64,000 nt of DNA from Kwoniella bestiolae CBS 10118 (Eukaryota; Basidiomycota; Tremellomycetes; Tremellales; Cryptococcaceae), in the NCBI RefSeq assembly GCF_000512585.2, contig NC_089241.1:5536001-5600000 (forward strand), read 5' to 3'. How positions within the stretch are numbered: position 1 is the stretch's first letter; each line of letters begins with the position of its first letter. A program made the translations under genes and the position numbers. The notes beneath the pieces were generated by a model, which was given only the letters and a program-made list of their open reading frames with translations, searched no databases and was not told where the DNA came from. Positions 12,600 to 25,328 of this stretch are shown piece after piece.

Positions 12600-13765
12600 C
12601 GTCGTAGGTGTCGAGTGATGATTTAATTTGAAGGTAAAGAGTGTGAGTAGTTTTGGAAAGAGCGACAATATTGTGTGGTAGGATTGGTAAGACAAGGATG
12701 TTAAAGGGATATGGTTCAGGCATGAACAATGAGTAGGATATTGCGATACTTGTTATATACGTGTTCTAATTTCCAGAGGTGCAAACGAGACCGAGGGATG
12801 TGTTCCCCTCGATGGCACATGCGTGCAAATCATGTCCGCACCTGCGGCTCTGTTCGCCAGTGCTCTGATTGAGGCTCAGCCGAGCGGACGTCAAGAGCGG
12901 TTCACTGACAATCATATTTTCGGGCTCGAGTGTCAACTGTGTCAGAATAAGGTTCGTCATTGTTATTCTGTTCGCGACAGCATGCTGCGGATCCCACATG
13001 ACTGCCAAGCGGTAAATTGCGGAGTATCATGTACATGTATATCGATGGTCGTTGCCTGAGCTTATGCTCCATGCTCGTGACGGACAGGGGGAGAAGGCCA
13101 TTCGCAAGGGGTGGGTTTGAAAGGATGCTTACGCAGTGGGTGTAAGGTAAGTCCAGCTCGGTCGCTCATCCTGAATCCGAGGTACACCAGAGACCATGCT
13201 CACCTCGGTCGAGAGGTCAGGTCTGATGATACGTCGTGGTTCGTCAAGGAGAAGGGCGAGCTATCGAGGATGTTGAAGCAACAGCGAGAATCTGGTCCAG
13301 CTGTGACATGTGGTCAATATTTCCAGATCGATCCCCCGAGCTAACCCCCCCGCTCTCTGTCTCTCCTCTCTGCCTCTAGGTTTGAGTGAAATCACGATTC
13401 ATTCTAAAATATGCCAAATTCAAACAAAATAATCATACACATATATAACACTCGTCTCATCCTTATATCCAGGCCACATTCTCGCTATGTCGACATCATC
13501 CCCAATCATTCGATGGTATAGTATCAGACTAGTAGAATGGAAATGATGCGCTTGAAAGGACCAAAAATATCATTACATTTTACACAAAATTTTTACGTGT
13601 TTTTTCAGAGGGTTTCCTTTTTATCTTGATGTAGTGATGTAGTTTGGATCATGGTACGATGGTAGAGGAAGCTGATACGTTTAGTTGCAGAATTTGCCTT
13701 CGGGTTTGGTTTTCTGAGCTCTTGTATTTCCATTTGATTCTCGTTTCGTTTCCTTTCTGTCGCCC
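12600..13765. other. Intergenic between DUF1996 gene promoter and IGO1 3' end
   Basis: 1.17 kb. The left part is the promoter/leader of the DUF1996 gene on the minus strand, and the right part should be the IGO1 3' UTR. Short open frames here (for example 12823-13059) have no recognisable family and no splice partners. I see nothing else. Confidence 0.55.
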
Positions 13766-15163
13766 TCATTCCCATTGTGAGATCTCATCTCCCACTTCAA
13801 AGCTCAGCTTCGGCTTCCTCGTCCAGTCTCTTTGCCAAGCTGCTAGCTTTGACGGGTGATGAGCCGTATCCTCCAGGGTTGGGATGGTGAATAGGGAATG
13901 AAGATGGGTGGGATGATTCTCTGATGGTGCCCGGAGGGGAAATCCTGGGGTGGTTTCCGCTGATTCAATCCGTCTACCATCAGCTCTATGCATACGAGTA
14001 TGGTCGATGTCAATCTACATTACTCACCTCTCACTTCCCCTTCGTTGATGACCGTGATGTCCTGGCATCTCGATAGCTTCGCTGGTGGCTGCGGGGCTGA
14101 TGCCGACGCCTACACCGGGGGTAAGTGGTTTCTCAGAGGTTGGTGAATGAGGCTCATGAGAATTACCAGTAGGTGAGGAAGAGAGTATGCCTTGAGGTTG
14201 ACCGGTAGGAGGTGATGCATGAGGAACGCTACATGCATCAAACGACAAGTTCAGCCGTGACTCTCCACATCAAGATGAACAGGGATGGAGGAGGAACCAC
14301 TCACGCTTCAGGTGTGGGATGAGCGGTACCTGGTGCTTGAGCGGTCGGTACACCAGCTTTGGACATCATGTAATCTCCTGAATCAAAGTATTTCCTTTCC
14401 TGCGAGCGAGAGATAATAATGACACATGGTAAGTCTAATTCCATCTGAGTCCGTATAATGTGACAACTCACCTTCTGCATCTTGGTGAAGAGGTTCTTTC
14501 CTGGTACTTTACCGTACATCTTGAAAGCCTTCTGGTCTTGCTCGCTCATCGACTTTGTAAATCAGACATGACATTAGTTTCACGAGTATTATCTGCGAGG
14601 GTGTTTAAAGACTTACCGAGATATCGACCTTGTTCTGCGTGACGGTAACAGTCATATCGAATAAAAGTCAGCGCTATGGTCTGGTGGGCATGAGTTGGAT
14701 AGGAGACAAGAAATAGGATATAAAAGCAGTGAACAAGCAAGATATCCAAAATGACTTTCTCTTTCTTATATACAGTCATCCCTCTTCCCTTTCTGGCCTC
14801 ACAGCTCTCAGTAAGACTGTCCCCCCTTTAAGTCCCCCCTGGATCAAAGCTCGTCTTCATAATGACGACCAACCGGGGTCGTCAAGAACAAAGGATATAC
14901 GTCAAATGACGAAGTACAACATGTGGAGCGGTGCAGAAATTTCACTTCAACCCCGTCTTCGCCTTCGTTGTACTCCTAACGAACGGAAATATAGATGTAA
15001 GGGATGACGAAGTGGGACTCTTCTCATAGAAGGCGATAGTGATACCAAGCAATTCCGAATTGCCCATTCCCACGCTACTCCATTATTCACGACTCCACTT
15101 CCTACCCAACACAAAATACCAAAGAAGAGAAAGAAGGTAACTCACCATCTTGTGAGGGTTCAT
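13766..15163 (-). CDS. IGO1: Endosulfine-family PP2A-B55 inhibitor (Igo1/ENSA type)
   Basis: Small regulator that, once phosphorylated by Rim15/Greatwall on the serine of FDSGDY, inhibits PP2A-B55 and promotes quiescence or mitotic entry. The signature ERKYFDSGDY lies at 14370-14399 (target Ser codon 14379-14381), preceded by FKMYGKVPGKN, which matches the family's FRLYGKLP block. Chosen model: exons 15146-15163, 14617-14634, 14472-14552, 14305-14399, 14028-14228 and 13766-13985, a total of 633 nt or 210 residues with every junction in frame. It begins MNPHKM-NKVDIS-SMSEQ. An alternative ATG at 14653-14655 gives MTVTVTQNKVDIS without the 511-nt first intron. The disordered Pro/Ser C-terminal half is longer than in yeast. 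Family firm, start uncertain. Confidence 0.85.
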
Positions 15164-16829
15164 CTTGAATGATGTTCTGTGGTTCCTAGCAACAACCAGT
15201 ACAGTATCTGGGATCTACCCTTGTATAGTATGAAATCTGATCAAACGTGTTCGAGCTGATCCGCGATGGAATGAAAGTAGATTCGACTAGCGAGGTTGAT
15301 AGAATGTTATCGAAGTGTGAAGAGGGAGTCTTGTGAGCCCTCCTTTGGTGAGAACAACCTGAGAGAGTTTAGTGGGTATAAGGGATTTCGTTGGATGATT
15401 AGGGAAGGAAGGATTAAGAGGGATAGACCCCAATCTTGGCTGTTGGCTTCCGACAGTGATTTGTGGGATATGCTCGTGGGTGACGTCGTATCGTATACGT
15501 GTGTAATGCCGATGTGCGCTGGTGAAGGTGTCTGGTTGATAGAATTAAATTGAGTGGATGAGGTCCAAGCGTTGTATTGTATGGTATTATGTATTGTATA
15601 GTACAGAGTGAACAAAGGTCGTGGTTGTGAACTAGTGAGTGGTAGGTAGTAAAGTGACCAGTGACGACGTATAACTTAAATGGATGTGATATTTAAACTG
15701 AGATTGAACCTGTGGAGAGGTGCGCAGCAAATGACACTGAACAAAGAATAGATCTAATCAATTTCAAATCGCTGAATTTGCCACCGAGATCATCCAAAAC
15801 GGACCCTGAACTACAGTATCTCTTGTCCTCACTCTTGGGTGATTCTCAACTGGTACTGTAACATAATGGTAACATACGCCTAGACACGCTAAAAGGGGGA
15901 TTTGACTTGTAATTACGCATTCGGGTGGATGATGGGTGATGTCGAAAGGTACATGACCAATACCAATCAATACTTGTACTACACTAGTAGATCGTCCGTC
16001 ATTCTTTAAGCTTTACGTCAAGGTTCGCTCCCATCTTTACCCAGAGTGGTATAGTTTGATTGTGATAATACCGGATAACCGATACTCTAAACTCTGTTGA
16101 ATCGATTTGTTCTCGTGACCAGTGAAGAACGAGCGAAATGCATAGCTCATTTGCCAAAGAGGTGCAGCATATGACGCCCCATGAACAAGAAAGTACACAG
16201 ATTGAAAGCAAGCACGACATGGACATGCGGCAGTTCGTCCGTTATCGCTGTGTGAGTGTACCTTTGTACATTAGTCAAGGTCGTATGACCTCTTCTGTCG
16301 CTTGTTATTCAGCGGATCTGACCGGCAACGAATAAAGATCACGTCTCGTGATCATGCACTCTCGACGAGGTACATCAAACAGGACGATTGGAGATAAGAT
16401 GGAGATTGCCCTGGCATATTCAAGCCAAGCAGTCAGGACCCGCTCGGAATATGCTCAATCAATCGGATTCGAGTATACCTTTTTTCACTCGTCAGGTCTG
16501 GCAGTCTGCTGTAAAATCACTCAGTCTCGGGCTATCCCATGCAGTCAAAGGTGGTGTGCGATTAAAAGTCGTTGACTATCGACTGAGGAGGATGTTACCA
16601 TCTCTCAGATAGCCCATGAAAGGGCAAGCAAGGTCAAATGGAGCGACTGTGACTATAGTGTTGGTCTCGAGCGACTTTACGTAACAATTACTCACCCACT
16701 CGACCTTTTCCATCTCTAATCATCAACTCTCGACCACCTCTTTCTGACTTTTGTTTCTTTCCTCTGATCCATCACCATCATCATCCTACTACCGAGTCAA
16801 TCATCACCTAAAGTAACACCCAAGCAAAC
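15164..16829. other. Intergenic, divergent promoters of IGO1 and the zinc-knuckle gene
   Basis: 1.67 kb between divergent starts. No ORF with family similarity or consistent splice structure. A CT-rich, CATCATC-containing stretch just before 16830 looks like the leader of the zinc-knuckle gene. Confidence 0.55.
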
Positions 16830-17618
16830 ATGTGGAGATCAGGTCCAAGGTCAATGGGCAGTTCAGACAGAGCAGGACCCAACACCCGATGTCAGGTGTG
16901 TAGCATCTCATCCCTCCAAAGCTCAAAGTTCTATACTCATACTGACATTCTTGTTTTTGGGGAAATAGAAATGCCTCAAACTAGGCCATCACACCTATCA
17001 ATGTTCCAACCCCCGTCCCTACGTAGCCAGACCATCACGTACCAAGCAGCTCACCTCGGGGAAGATAGGGAGGGACAAGCCCTCAGTGGAGGTTCCAGAG
17101 GAGTTCAGGGCGGGGAGTAAAGTAGGGCTGGCAGATAAGATCTTGAAGGCCAAGGAGGAGGAGAGGAGGAAAGAGGAGGAGAAGAAAAAGGGCAAGGAGA
17201 GCAGGAAGAGGTGAGTTATCGCTCTGTCTCGTTATATTGATTATCCTTAAATGGATGCTGACGCTAAGATGGTCGTAGATCATCTTCATACTCGTCAAGC
17301 GATACCGACTCATCCTCATCATCCGATTCCGACTCCGATTCGAATTCTTCTTCCTCCTCCAGATCCAGAAGTAGATCTCCTCCGAGACGTAAGAGAAGTC
17401 GACGCTCACCCTCTGCCTCCTCGAGGTCAGGCTCAGATTCAGATTCCGATGTCTCGCGTCGTCGATCAGCCTCGCCCGCACCTAGGAAGCGGCGGTATTC
17501 TTCCGACCCGGAATCAGACTCGGACTCGGAGAAGGTCAGGAAACCTAGGAGAAGGTCAAGCAGTGTATCTGGATCGAGATCAAGGAGCAGGAGTAGGAGT
17601 AGGAGTAGATCGGAATAG
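16830..17618 (+). CDS. Zinc-knuckle protein with Ser/Arg-rich tail (ZCCHC10-like)
   Basis: Three exons. Exon 1 ends in NTRCQ; exon 2 (from about 16970) continues KCLKLGHHTYQC, together making a CX2CX4HX4C knuckle (CQKC-LKLG-H-HTYQ-C) followed by SNPRPYVARPSRT, the pattern of the ZCCHC10 family. Next is a charged Lys/Glu helix (AKEEERRKEEEKKKGKE). After the second intron come a Ser/Asp stretch and an Arg/Ser-rich tail ending in repeated SRSR and SE, with the stop at 17616. The layout suggests a nuclear RNA-binding or splicing-associated protein; that role is inference. The low-complexity tail creates long spurious frames on both strands, which I left out. Start ATG 16830 is the first ATG after the leader. 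Confidence 0.85.
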
Positions 17619-17928
17619 AATTCGCCCCGAAAGGAGAAGGAGCAGTGAGAGTCGAAGGGAAGGATGAGGGTAGATTCCTGAGGATGTTGTATGATTCGTG
17701 CATGGTGCATCAGAGGGTGGTTGTAAGGTCCAAGTCGTGTTATGGACAGGTGGGAGAATCAAGCCAGGGCAATCGTTGAGAGTCCCAAATAAGAGAGACC
17801 ATTAATATCATCATATGCATTACTGTACAGTACTATAACACCTATCGTATCCTTAAATGCCAAGAAACCAAGTTATACAACATACAATCACATGATGACT
17901 AAATTGTATTCGGGGTTGTCCACTATTA
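17619..17928. other. Intergenic, convergent 3' ends
   Basis: 310 bases between the zinc-knuckle gene stop and the IML1 stop. Nothing beyond expected 3' UTR sequence. Confidence 0.6.
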
Positions 17929-20900
17929 TCACAACTCCTGTAAAATCTCTCTAATCTCTTTCTCCCTTCCCTTCTCCTTCTCCTTTTCCTTCGTCTTCGT
18001 CTTCCTGTGCTCGGGCTTATCGTTCCCACCTTCATCAAGGATAGTAACATCGTCCATATCCACGTCCTTACCATCGTCCTCAAACTCCAAATCCAAATTC
18101 ACTTGACCCCCCTCTTCATTGTCACCATCACCAACAGTCTCAGTCTCGACCTCCCCATCCAACCCATCCTCATCCCCATCAGAGGGTAAAGGCGGTATCA
18201 TCTCCTCATAAAACCTCTTCAACCCTTCCCCATCTCTACAAAACTCCTCCAACTCCCTTCGTAACGTCCTAACCAACTCCACCTTGCCATTTTGTACACT
18301 ATCCTTCCCATCGCTCCCATGTGGATGCGAATGGAGGATTGAGTTCTTTCTTCGCGAGGTATTACTCAGCCTATCTCCAAATACCGAACTGGAGTTTGAA
18401 GAGAGTATCAACCGATTATCGGACCACAGGAACCCCTTCGCATCTGATAGACATTGTATAAGGGCCAACCCAGATTTATGGACGAATTGCGAATAATCAA
18501 AGGACGACTTCCTGTATGAGTATTCCACATCGATATTCTCTGGATACCTGTTGGAAGCTTCCACGTCGAGGACGAACCCGAACTTCTTGGTTAAGATACA
18601 ATATTCGAAATAGTTGTCTACCTGGCCTGTCCCGTGGCCTATCGAGAGGAGTCGTTCGTGTAGGTCTGGGATGATTGGTGGAGGAACAGCAAGACGGATG
18701 GGCAAGGCAGTTCGATAGGCGCATTTCAACGGCATGTCGCTTAACTGCTCGACGGGTGTCTCAACAAATCTCAGACCGTATCGTTCGGCTTGCGCGGAGA
18801 GCTTTTGACGCAGTTCCTCGAGGAGGGCGGCAGTAACGCCTAGCCAGTTGAGCTCGAAGTGGAATCTGCGATGTGGGAGTAGAGTGTCAGTGTTTCTGTC
18901 GCACGTGGAGTTCAAGATGCTTGCAGGAGTGAAGACTGGATAAGTAACGTGGAAGATATAACCCACGCATTCCTAGCATTATGCACCACATCAGCATGCA
19001 AAATGGCCACTTCGGCTCTATCACTCTTCTTGTTCGGGTCCAAATCCAGTACTCTCGTCTGAGACATCTTCACCTTCCGTTTCCTACCAGGTCGACCGCT
19101 GGTGGAAGAAGCGACCGACGACCTAGCCTGAGGTCCTTCATACATTTTCGCTAATAATGCTCGGGCCCCAGGGGGAGTAGTGGAAGGTAAGGAGGCCTGG
19201 ACCTGTGCAGGGTTAGTAGGTGACAAATTACTGTTGGTCGAATTGGAAGCTGTCATGGTCCCACTGGCCGCATCGCCATTGGGCGGAACGGGCGTTTCAT
19301 CACGCGATGCCTCTTTCGACGCGGATGCTGAAGAAGCTTTGGAGGAGGTGGTACCGAACCATGATTTGTTCTTTGACGACGATTTGGACATTGCGTTGTA
19401 CGGTTCTCGGAGTCGGTAGTAGAGATGCCAGTAATCGAGGAATCCGTGCGAGTTGGTGACGTGTTCTGTAGTAATTATACATTTCAGTAAACAGGATCCA
19501 ATGTGAATAAGTTGACATACTCACCTATAAGACCCTTCTCAAGCAATGATTCCGCCCATTCAGCAGCCTTCTCCCGACTCGAGACATCTTCGAAAGAATT
19601 CTGCAACCACTCGCAAAACTGTGCTCCAGTGAACGATTGGACATGTTGTCGAGCTATTCAGTACAATCAGCATTTGATATTTCCCTATATCAGACATAGA
19701 CCCAGAGGAAAACGCCAACTCACCCTCCCACCATCTCGTCCTGATGATCAACCCATTCCCAGGCATACACATCAGCTCCGCGACATTAGCCAGCGTCATC
19801 CCCTCCAATCGCTTATGATCGGAATTCGTATTCGTAGGCTTCTCCCTATTGCTGATCTGCCTCTCCAGATCCATCATCAATTCCTCATCCAACACGCAAG
19901 TGGAGGGATCGAAGGTGGTCGTGACTATCCTGAGGGGTTGTTGAGGTGTGCCGGTCTGGGATTTAAGCAAGTATCTATTGAGTGTCTCGATGACTTTCTG
20001 AGCTCCGAGCCATAATAGGTCTGTCTGATTTAGGTGCTCGTTCTGCGGTACTAATCCAGGGAACGAAACGATCTCCTTGCCTGACGGTATGAGGATGAAT
20101 CTCGTACGCCAGTATCGTAGTGGATCGAGGGTACGTCGTTCGCCGTTGATAAGATGGTCAAGGTGGTTGTAGTTTATCTTGGTGTTAACGTCCTGTATGC
20201 AAATGAAATATCAGTATATCCCTCTGTGTCGATCTGATACCCTCGACCTCTACATCGTGGCGACACTAGTGCACTAGTGCACTGCGTACGTCTCGGTACA
20301 CCATAACAACACCACTCACAGGATAATTGAACACCGCCTCCGCAGGCTGATATCCCTTCATCCCCACCGGCCAAACGAGACACCTATATTTCACCGGATC
20401 GGTCGAATGAGATACCTTCCTAGTCATCCAATGAACGACGATCTCCTGTCTCGTAGGGTGGAACAACAATCGATGAATATGATTCGCCCATGACATCCAT
20501 ATCGCGCCTCTACCATTCTTGAGCACCTCCGACGCACCGCCCGAAACTAGCTCCACACCTATATCGGAGTCTTTCTCCAGGTGAATGGGCATCGGTCGGA
20601 CCACACCTGGTTCATTCAGGTCATGGGGCAGGACAATCACTTGGAAGTTTTCTATGGAGTTATATCCAATACATCAGCCATCCTACCTGAGGTACATGAG
20701 AATAGATAGGAGCAGTCAACTCACGAGACAACCTCTGCGAAACCATCTCCCTCATCATAGCCAACGGCAAGTTTTCCTGCGCGGCATCACTGCGTATCAA
20801 GAAAGCTCCATCTTCAAGATAACACTGTACGGTATACGTTCCGGTATTGTACAGCTCATCACTCTGTTTCTGGGTAGGTAGGAAATCCGTCGTCAGAGGT

Positions 20901-23900
20901 AAACAGGCCGGAGCCAGGAGTGAGGGCCACTGGACAATATGCTGTTGAGCCTGTTTGGGCAGGACAAACCTCCATCTTCTCCCTCCCGCATCTCTTATCC
21001 TGTCGATAGTCTCGGCAGAAGGTTTGCAAGGATTCACGGTGAAATGTCTCGATGATTGCACCAAAGCATTGTTCCTATTTCGCCATGAGAGATCTTCGTG
21101 CGATTTACTCAGCCCCTGTCCTGCTTGACCGGTTGGCGGTAAGCCCTTGGAGTTCCTTAATGATCTGGAGATTGGATCTTCCTCCACTGTCTGAGAGCGC
21201 CGTAATCGGGATGTCGCACCAGTAGCGATGGGCAATGGCTGAGTGACAGGAGTAGCTGCAGGTATGCTATGGGTCTTGTCTTTCGAGGGTGAGGGTGTAC
21301 TCGGAGTGATCATCGTATCCGGATTGGGCATTTTGGGTTTAGGTTTGGGCGGTACAGATCCAGACCCAGTGCCAGATCTCGATCGCGACTCTGATCTCGA
21401 TGCTTTGGAGTTGGATGAAGATGAGGGAACAGGTGAATGAGGTCTATTACCAGTGACGGACGAGACGTCGGTTCTAGCTATAGTCTCCATCGCAGGTGCT
21501 GCGTAGCTCGGTTGAGATCTGGTAGAAGTTAGGCCACCGAATAGCCAACTCGCTCCGAACCTACTGGCAAAAGAGCTTTTACTGCTTTTGGTATTCAGCT
21601 TCTTGGCAGGTGTAAGCTTGGGTGTGGAGGCACCTGATCCATTCTGCTCAAGAGAGATCACCGAAGCTCGAGAAGGAGATGAGTCGCGAGTTCTGGGTTG
21701 AGGTGACGCGCTACGATCGTCGTTCGCCATTGCCATATCGTCATTTGGGGGAGGCAAAGGTGAAGCTGAACGCGTGGTGGCGGTAGGCGAAGTCCCCCGA
21801 CTGGCCATCAGAAGAGGTGAAGAGGCATGAACAATCGGTGTGGGAGGGACAATTGTCGTGGGTGGTTTAGAAGGAGAATCAGATCTCAGCCCCCTTCGCA
21901 AGCTTAGCGTGGAAGGAGCGGGAGAAGCACTTCGCAGCTCGGTTCGTTTCTTTCCAAGCGGATGAGAATCTTCCATTTCGATCATCGCTTTGATGGGTGA
22001 CAATTTCGATCCATTCCCAAATCCGCCGATAGATTTAGGTCGAGTGGTGGATGCCATGGAATTCGATCTTTCATTTTTCTCCTTCTCCGCTAAGAGCCTG
22101 GCAGATTGGTAACTCGCTGGTATACTAGCTGGAGTCGAGCCAAGTTGAGGAGAATTGATCTTGCTGACCGGTTGTTCCACTTGACCACTACCGAAGATCG
22201 TTTGGTCGAAATCGTCTCGTACCGTTTTCCTATCTTCCATTGAGAGGGGCCGACGAGGCATTGGCATGTCATCGATATCGAGATATGGTACAATGACTGT
22301 TGTGAGGTTGTGGTCTAGTATACCGAGCATCTGTATCTCGTACATCTTACATCGAGGGATGAATCGATCGGGACGGAATGGTTTGTCGTGAGTCACAGCG
22401 TAGAATGAAGCGCTGACCCATGATGGCAGTGCTGCCACGACACACATACAAGTCAACATGGCGAATACTATATCTCCGGGGATGCGAAGACTCACAGTAA
22501 CAGTCTGCCAATTCGGTATTCTTGATGTGAGACATATGGGCATCAAAGTAAAGTAAATCAGGTGTGATAGGTCGATGTTTTCCGCTCAAGGGGTTTTCCT
22601 CGTTGACAGGTCCTTTAGGTCGATGCGAAACGTAACTGAATAGAGGTACGCTGTGTAATGGCATCTTTGTCAGGCAAACGAAATCTACACTCATGCCATG
22701 ATCGACCATCCTCTCGGTTGTTAGTCTGAGCAGGTTCTTGTCCACGGCGAAATGACCAGTCCCTGGGGTGACGATGGTTATCGATAGACCCGTTCGAGAC
22801 AGATCTCTGTCTACGTGGTGTTCGTCGAAAGGGTTGAGAGCCAGGTTGATAGCTTCTAGAGCGTTTCCTTCGTATGCCTGATTCGCTCGTCAGTTGCGTA
22901 TCGTTACCGTTGGTCCGACGAGGGGATCGGACTCACAAAACTCCATCTACCAACAATTTTGACCTGATCACCAGTATACGATTTCCCACCCATCAACTGG
23001 AAATGGTAATCTAATAGTAACTCCTTTTCACTCCTTTCCAATTGTTTCTTGATCTCGGGTAAAGCTTGCGTCCAGTCGCTCCTCCTTTCCAGATCCACAG
23101 CAACCTTGAAAAAATCTTTACATGGTCTTCCCGAAAAATCTTTGATTAAGCTTCCTGCCAAATCATGTTTCTTGAGATACGCTACATCCTCTTCATCGTA
23201 GTATATCCTGGCGAAGAAGATGATCGTAACGACGTGAGACGTTCCTTTTTCCGACCATCTCGCAAACAGATCGGGTAGATATCCTATTATCGTATGGTCA
23301 AACACTTGTTTCAGCCGAGAGAAGTGAACCATGAGAGCCGACTTACCATGTACGACCTTTTCAATATACCTCTCACCATCCTCATCAAATTCCCAAGTCT
23401 CCTCGCATAGTTGAATAAACAGATACACCTGCGCGCTCTTACTTCTAAAGATCGTTTTGGTCTTGGAAGTCGCGATCCCACTCGAGTACCTCTTATCCCT
23501 CATTTTACCGGTTTTGGGATCTTTTTCACTCCTGATGATGAAATTCACTTCTGCCCTGACTGCTCCTCCAGCTAGAGAAACCTTCTCTCCGACGTGTAAA
23601 GTCATTCCTTCAAGTGACATACCAAGTCTCCACATATCAGCTCTGCCAAGATATTGAGAGAAGTAGAATTCGACGTAATCGGTATGAGCGGACTCTTTAT
23701 CCGTCACCTATAGGGATTCACGATATTAGCCTTCAATGATTATGATGACATCTTGGACAAGTGATAGATGACTCACCCTCCTCACTTCAACTTCCAACCG
23801 CTGCTGAAACCCAAAAGCAGTAGCTACCGAGTCAGGCACCTGTATCTGATGTGCACTGGCAGACGGCACGTCATCCCCTAATCTGAAGACGTATCCCTCT

Positions 23901-24628
23901 CTTCCCTTTCCCGCTTTCACTCCGTTCATCGCTGGACTGACATTCTCCTTCTTCTTCTTGGTATATGATTCTCCCTCCGGGAACTGTATACGCTGAGGTT
24001 GTTGAGCCTGTCTGCGATGTATCTGGCGGATCTCAAGGTAATCACCAGGTTTGGCGTCCCACGGCAATGCGGCGTAATTTATCAATACTTGTGAAGAAGG
24101 GGTGTTTGTAGCTGTCGAGGTAGAAGGTAATGGGGATGGATGAGCGTGTATATTATTGTTGGCTGGTGTAGGCTTGTAGGTGTATAACAGCAGCGCTACA
24201 CTGTCCTTATCTACCAATGAAAGGTCTAAGACCCCTCCTTCCATATTGATATTTGATCTTGTAGGTACCGCAGGAGCAGAAGGCATGTGGTTCATGACTG
24301 CTTGAGGTGGACTGGGCCATGATGATATCCTGTTATGACTACCCGCGTGTCCATTGCCTTGTAATCTGGGTCTCCTACTACTACTGCTTCCGCTAGTTCC
24401 CAGCTGATCATTCAGCGCCTGCGTCGCAGCACTAGGTCCAGGAAATGGGTTGGTGGTTATTCGGAAAGACGACGCTGAAATATCGATAGATGGAGGACCA
24501 GGCTGTGTGCTCCCAGCTGGGACTGATCCCGTTCCGACGATGGTGGATGACCTGGCTCGGATGTTGACTGGCCGAGGGGACGATGCTCGTGCTAGACCTG
24601 GATCAGCGAGATACCATGAATGGTGCAT
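17929..24628 (-). CDS. IML1: Iml1/DEPDC5, GATOR1 (SEACIT) GAP subunit
   Basis: Large vacuole/lysosome-associated subunit of the SEACIT/GATOR1 complex, which acts as GAP for Gtr1/RagA and shuts down TORC1 on amino-acid loss. N-terminal block: DAKPGDYLEIRQIHRR (about 24040). IML1 core: DYHFQLMGGKSYTGDQVKIVG, then GTGHFAVDKNLLRLTTERMVDHGMSVDFVCL (about 22670-22770). A long Ser/Pro-rich disordered insert follows (20900-22250), then WRFVLP. The DEP domain (FTGAQFCEWLQNSF, then a segment ending GLIEHVTNSHGFLDY) maps to about 19400-19660. The C-terminal domain FHFELNWLGVTAALLEELRQKL (18780-18870) precedes an acidic then Lys/Glu tail. Span and exon sizes fit the 1,500-2,000-residue family. Start 24628 is the first in-frame ATG; a further upstream exon cannot be excluded. 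Stop TGA at 17929. Confidence 0.92.
20264..20282. repeat. Tandem palindrome CACTAGTG x2 in an IML1 intron
   Basis: Two abutting copies of the 8-bp palindrome CACTAGTG plus a trailing CAC, so the 19-bp block is itself self-complementary. It lies in the intron between the exons ending near 20330 and starting near 20190. Function unknown, possibly none. Confidence 0.6.
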
Positions 24629-25328
24629 GGTTTAGAATGCATGGGCTAAAGTATACATACTAGGCATGACGAAAGCATCTAGACTTGAGTTTTTTTCAAG
24701 GTATGGTATGTGTTCAGGTGGGACCGCTTGAGTGTTATTGGGCAGGGCTTCGTACTCTTCTTCTCGATGATGATGATCTTGCGTCAGACGAACCTTGTCA
24801 ATTCAACCTTAATTCGGGGTGATGTTGTGTTGATCTGACCTCGGTGGCTAATGATGATCTGAGCTGTGCCGTATTGGTGACTGTATCATAGCCTTGAGCC
24901 TGGGGTGTTTGTTATTCCTTGACTATCCACTATCCCTCATTGATCATTTCATCGAGTGACTACTAATGTTGCTTCTGTTTCTGTTGCTTCTTCGTTATCT
25001 CCTACTAAACGCGTTCCTATCAATATTAAATGGGGTTTATCTATAAAGTATCAATTATCGTTACTCGGCTTCGGGCGCCTTGCCCCCCTTTTTTACGTGA
25101 GATACGAGTACAAGTACGACGACAACTGGTATATTGCATTGCGCGGTGGTGACTTTGACATTAACAGCTTCTGTTGTCATTTGTGAAAATAAGGCAGGAC
25201 CACAGGTTCAAGCAAAGGTTCAACACCTTCTATCACCCTCTACATCTTACCGCTCGTCCAGACCAGAACAATGCAAAACCAACCATAATTCGCAGCAATC
25301 ACCTCGTTCGCACCCCCCTTTCACAGAT
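24629..25328. other. Divergent promoter between IML1 and SCP1
   Basis: 700 bases between start codons on opposite strands. It must hold both promoters. No TATA box or other element that I can assign, and no gene. Confidence 0.6.

Noticed and set aside
12823..13344. Short plus-strand frames between the DUF1996 gene and IGO1
   Set aside because: No family, no joining splice sites; treated as intergenic.
17264..17710. Acidic 148-codon frame on the minus strand over the zinc-knuckle gene
   Set aside because: Reverse complement of a Ser/Arg repeat naturally yields Glu/Ser-rich open frame; the sense reading continues a zinc knuckle.
25134..25328. In-frame N-terminal extension of SCP1
   Set aside because: The extension has no ATG start and is the pyrimidine-rich leader; MSRPGPSP at 25329 is the first good ATG.
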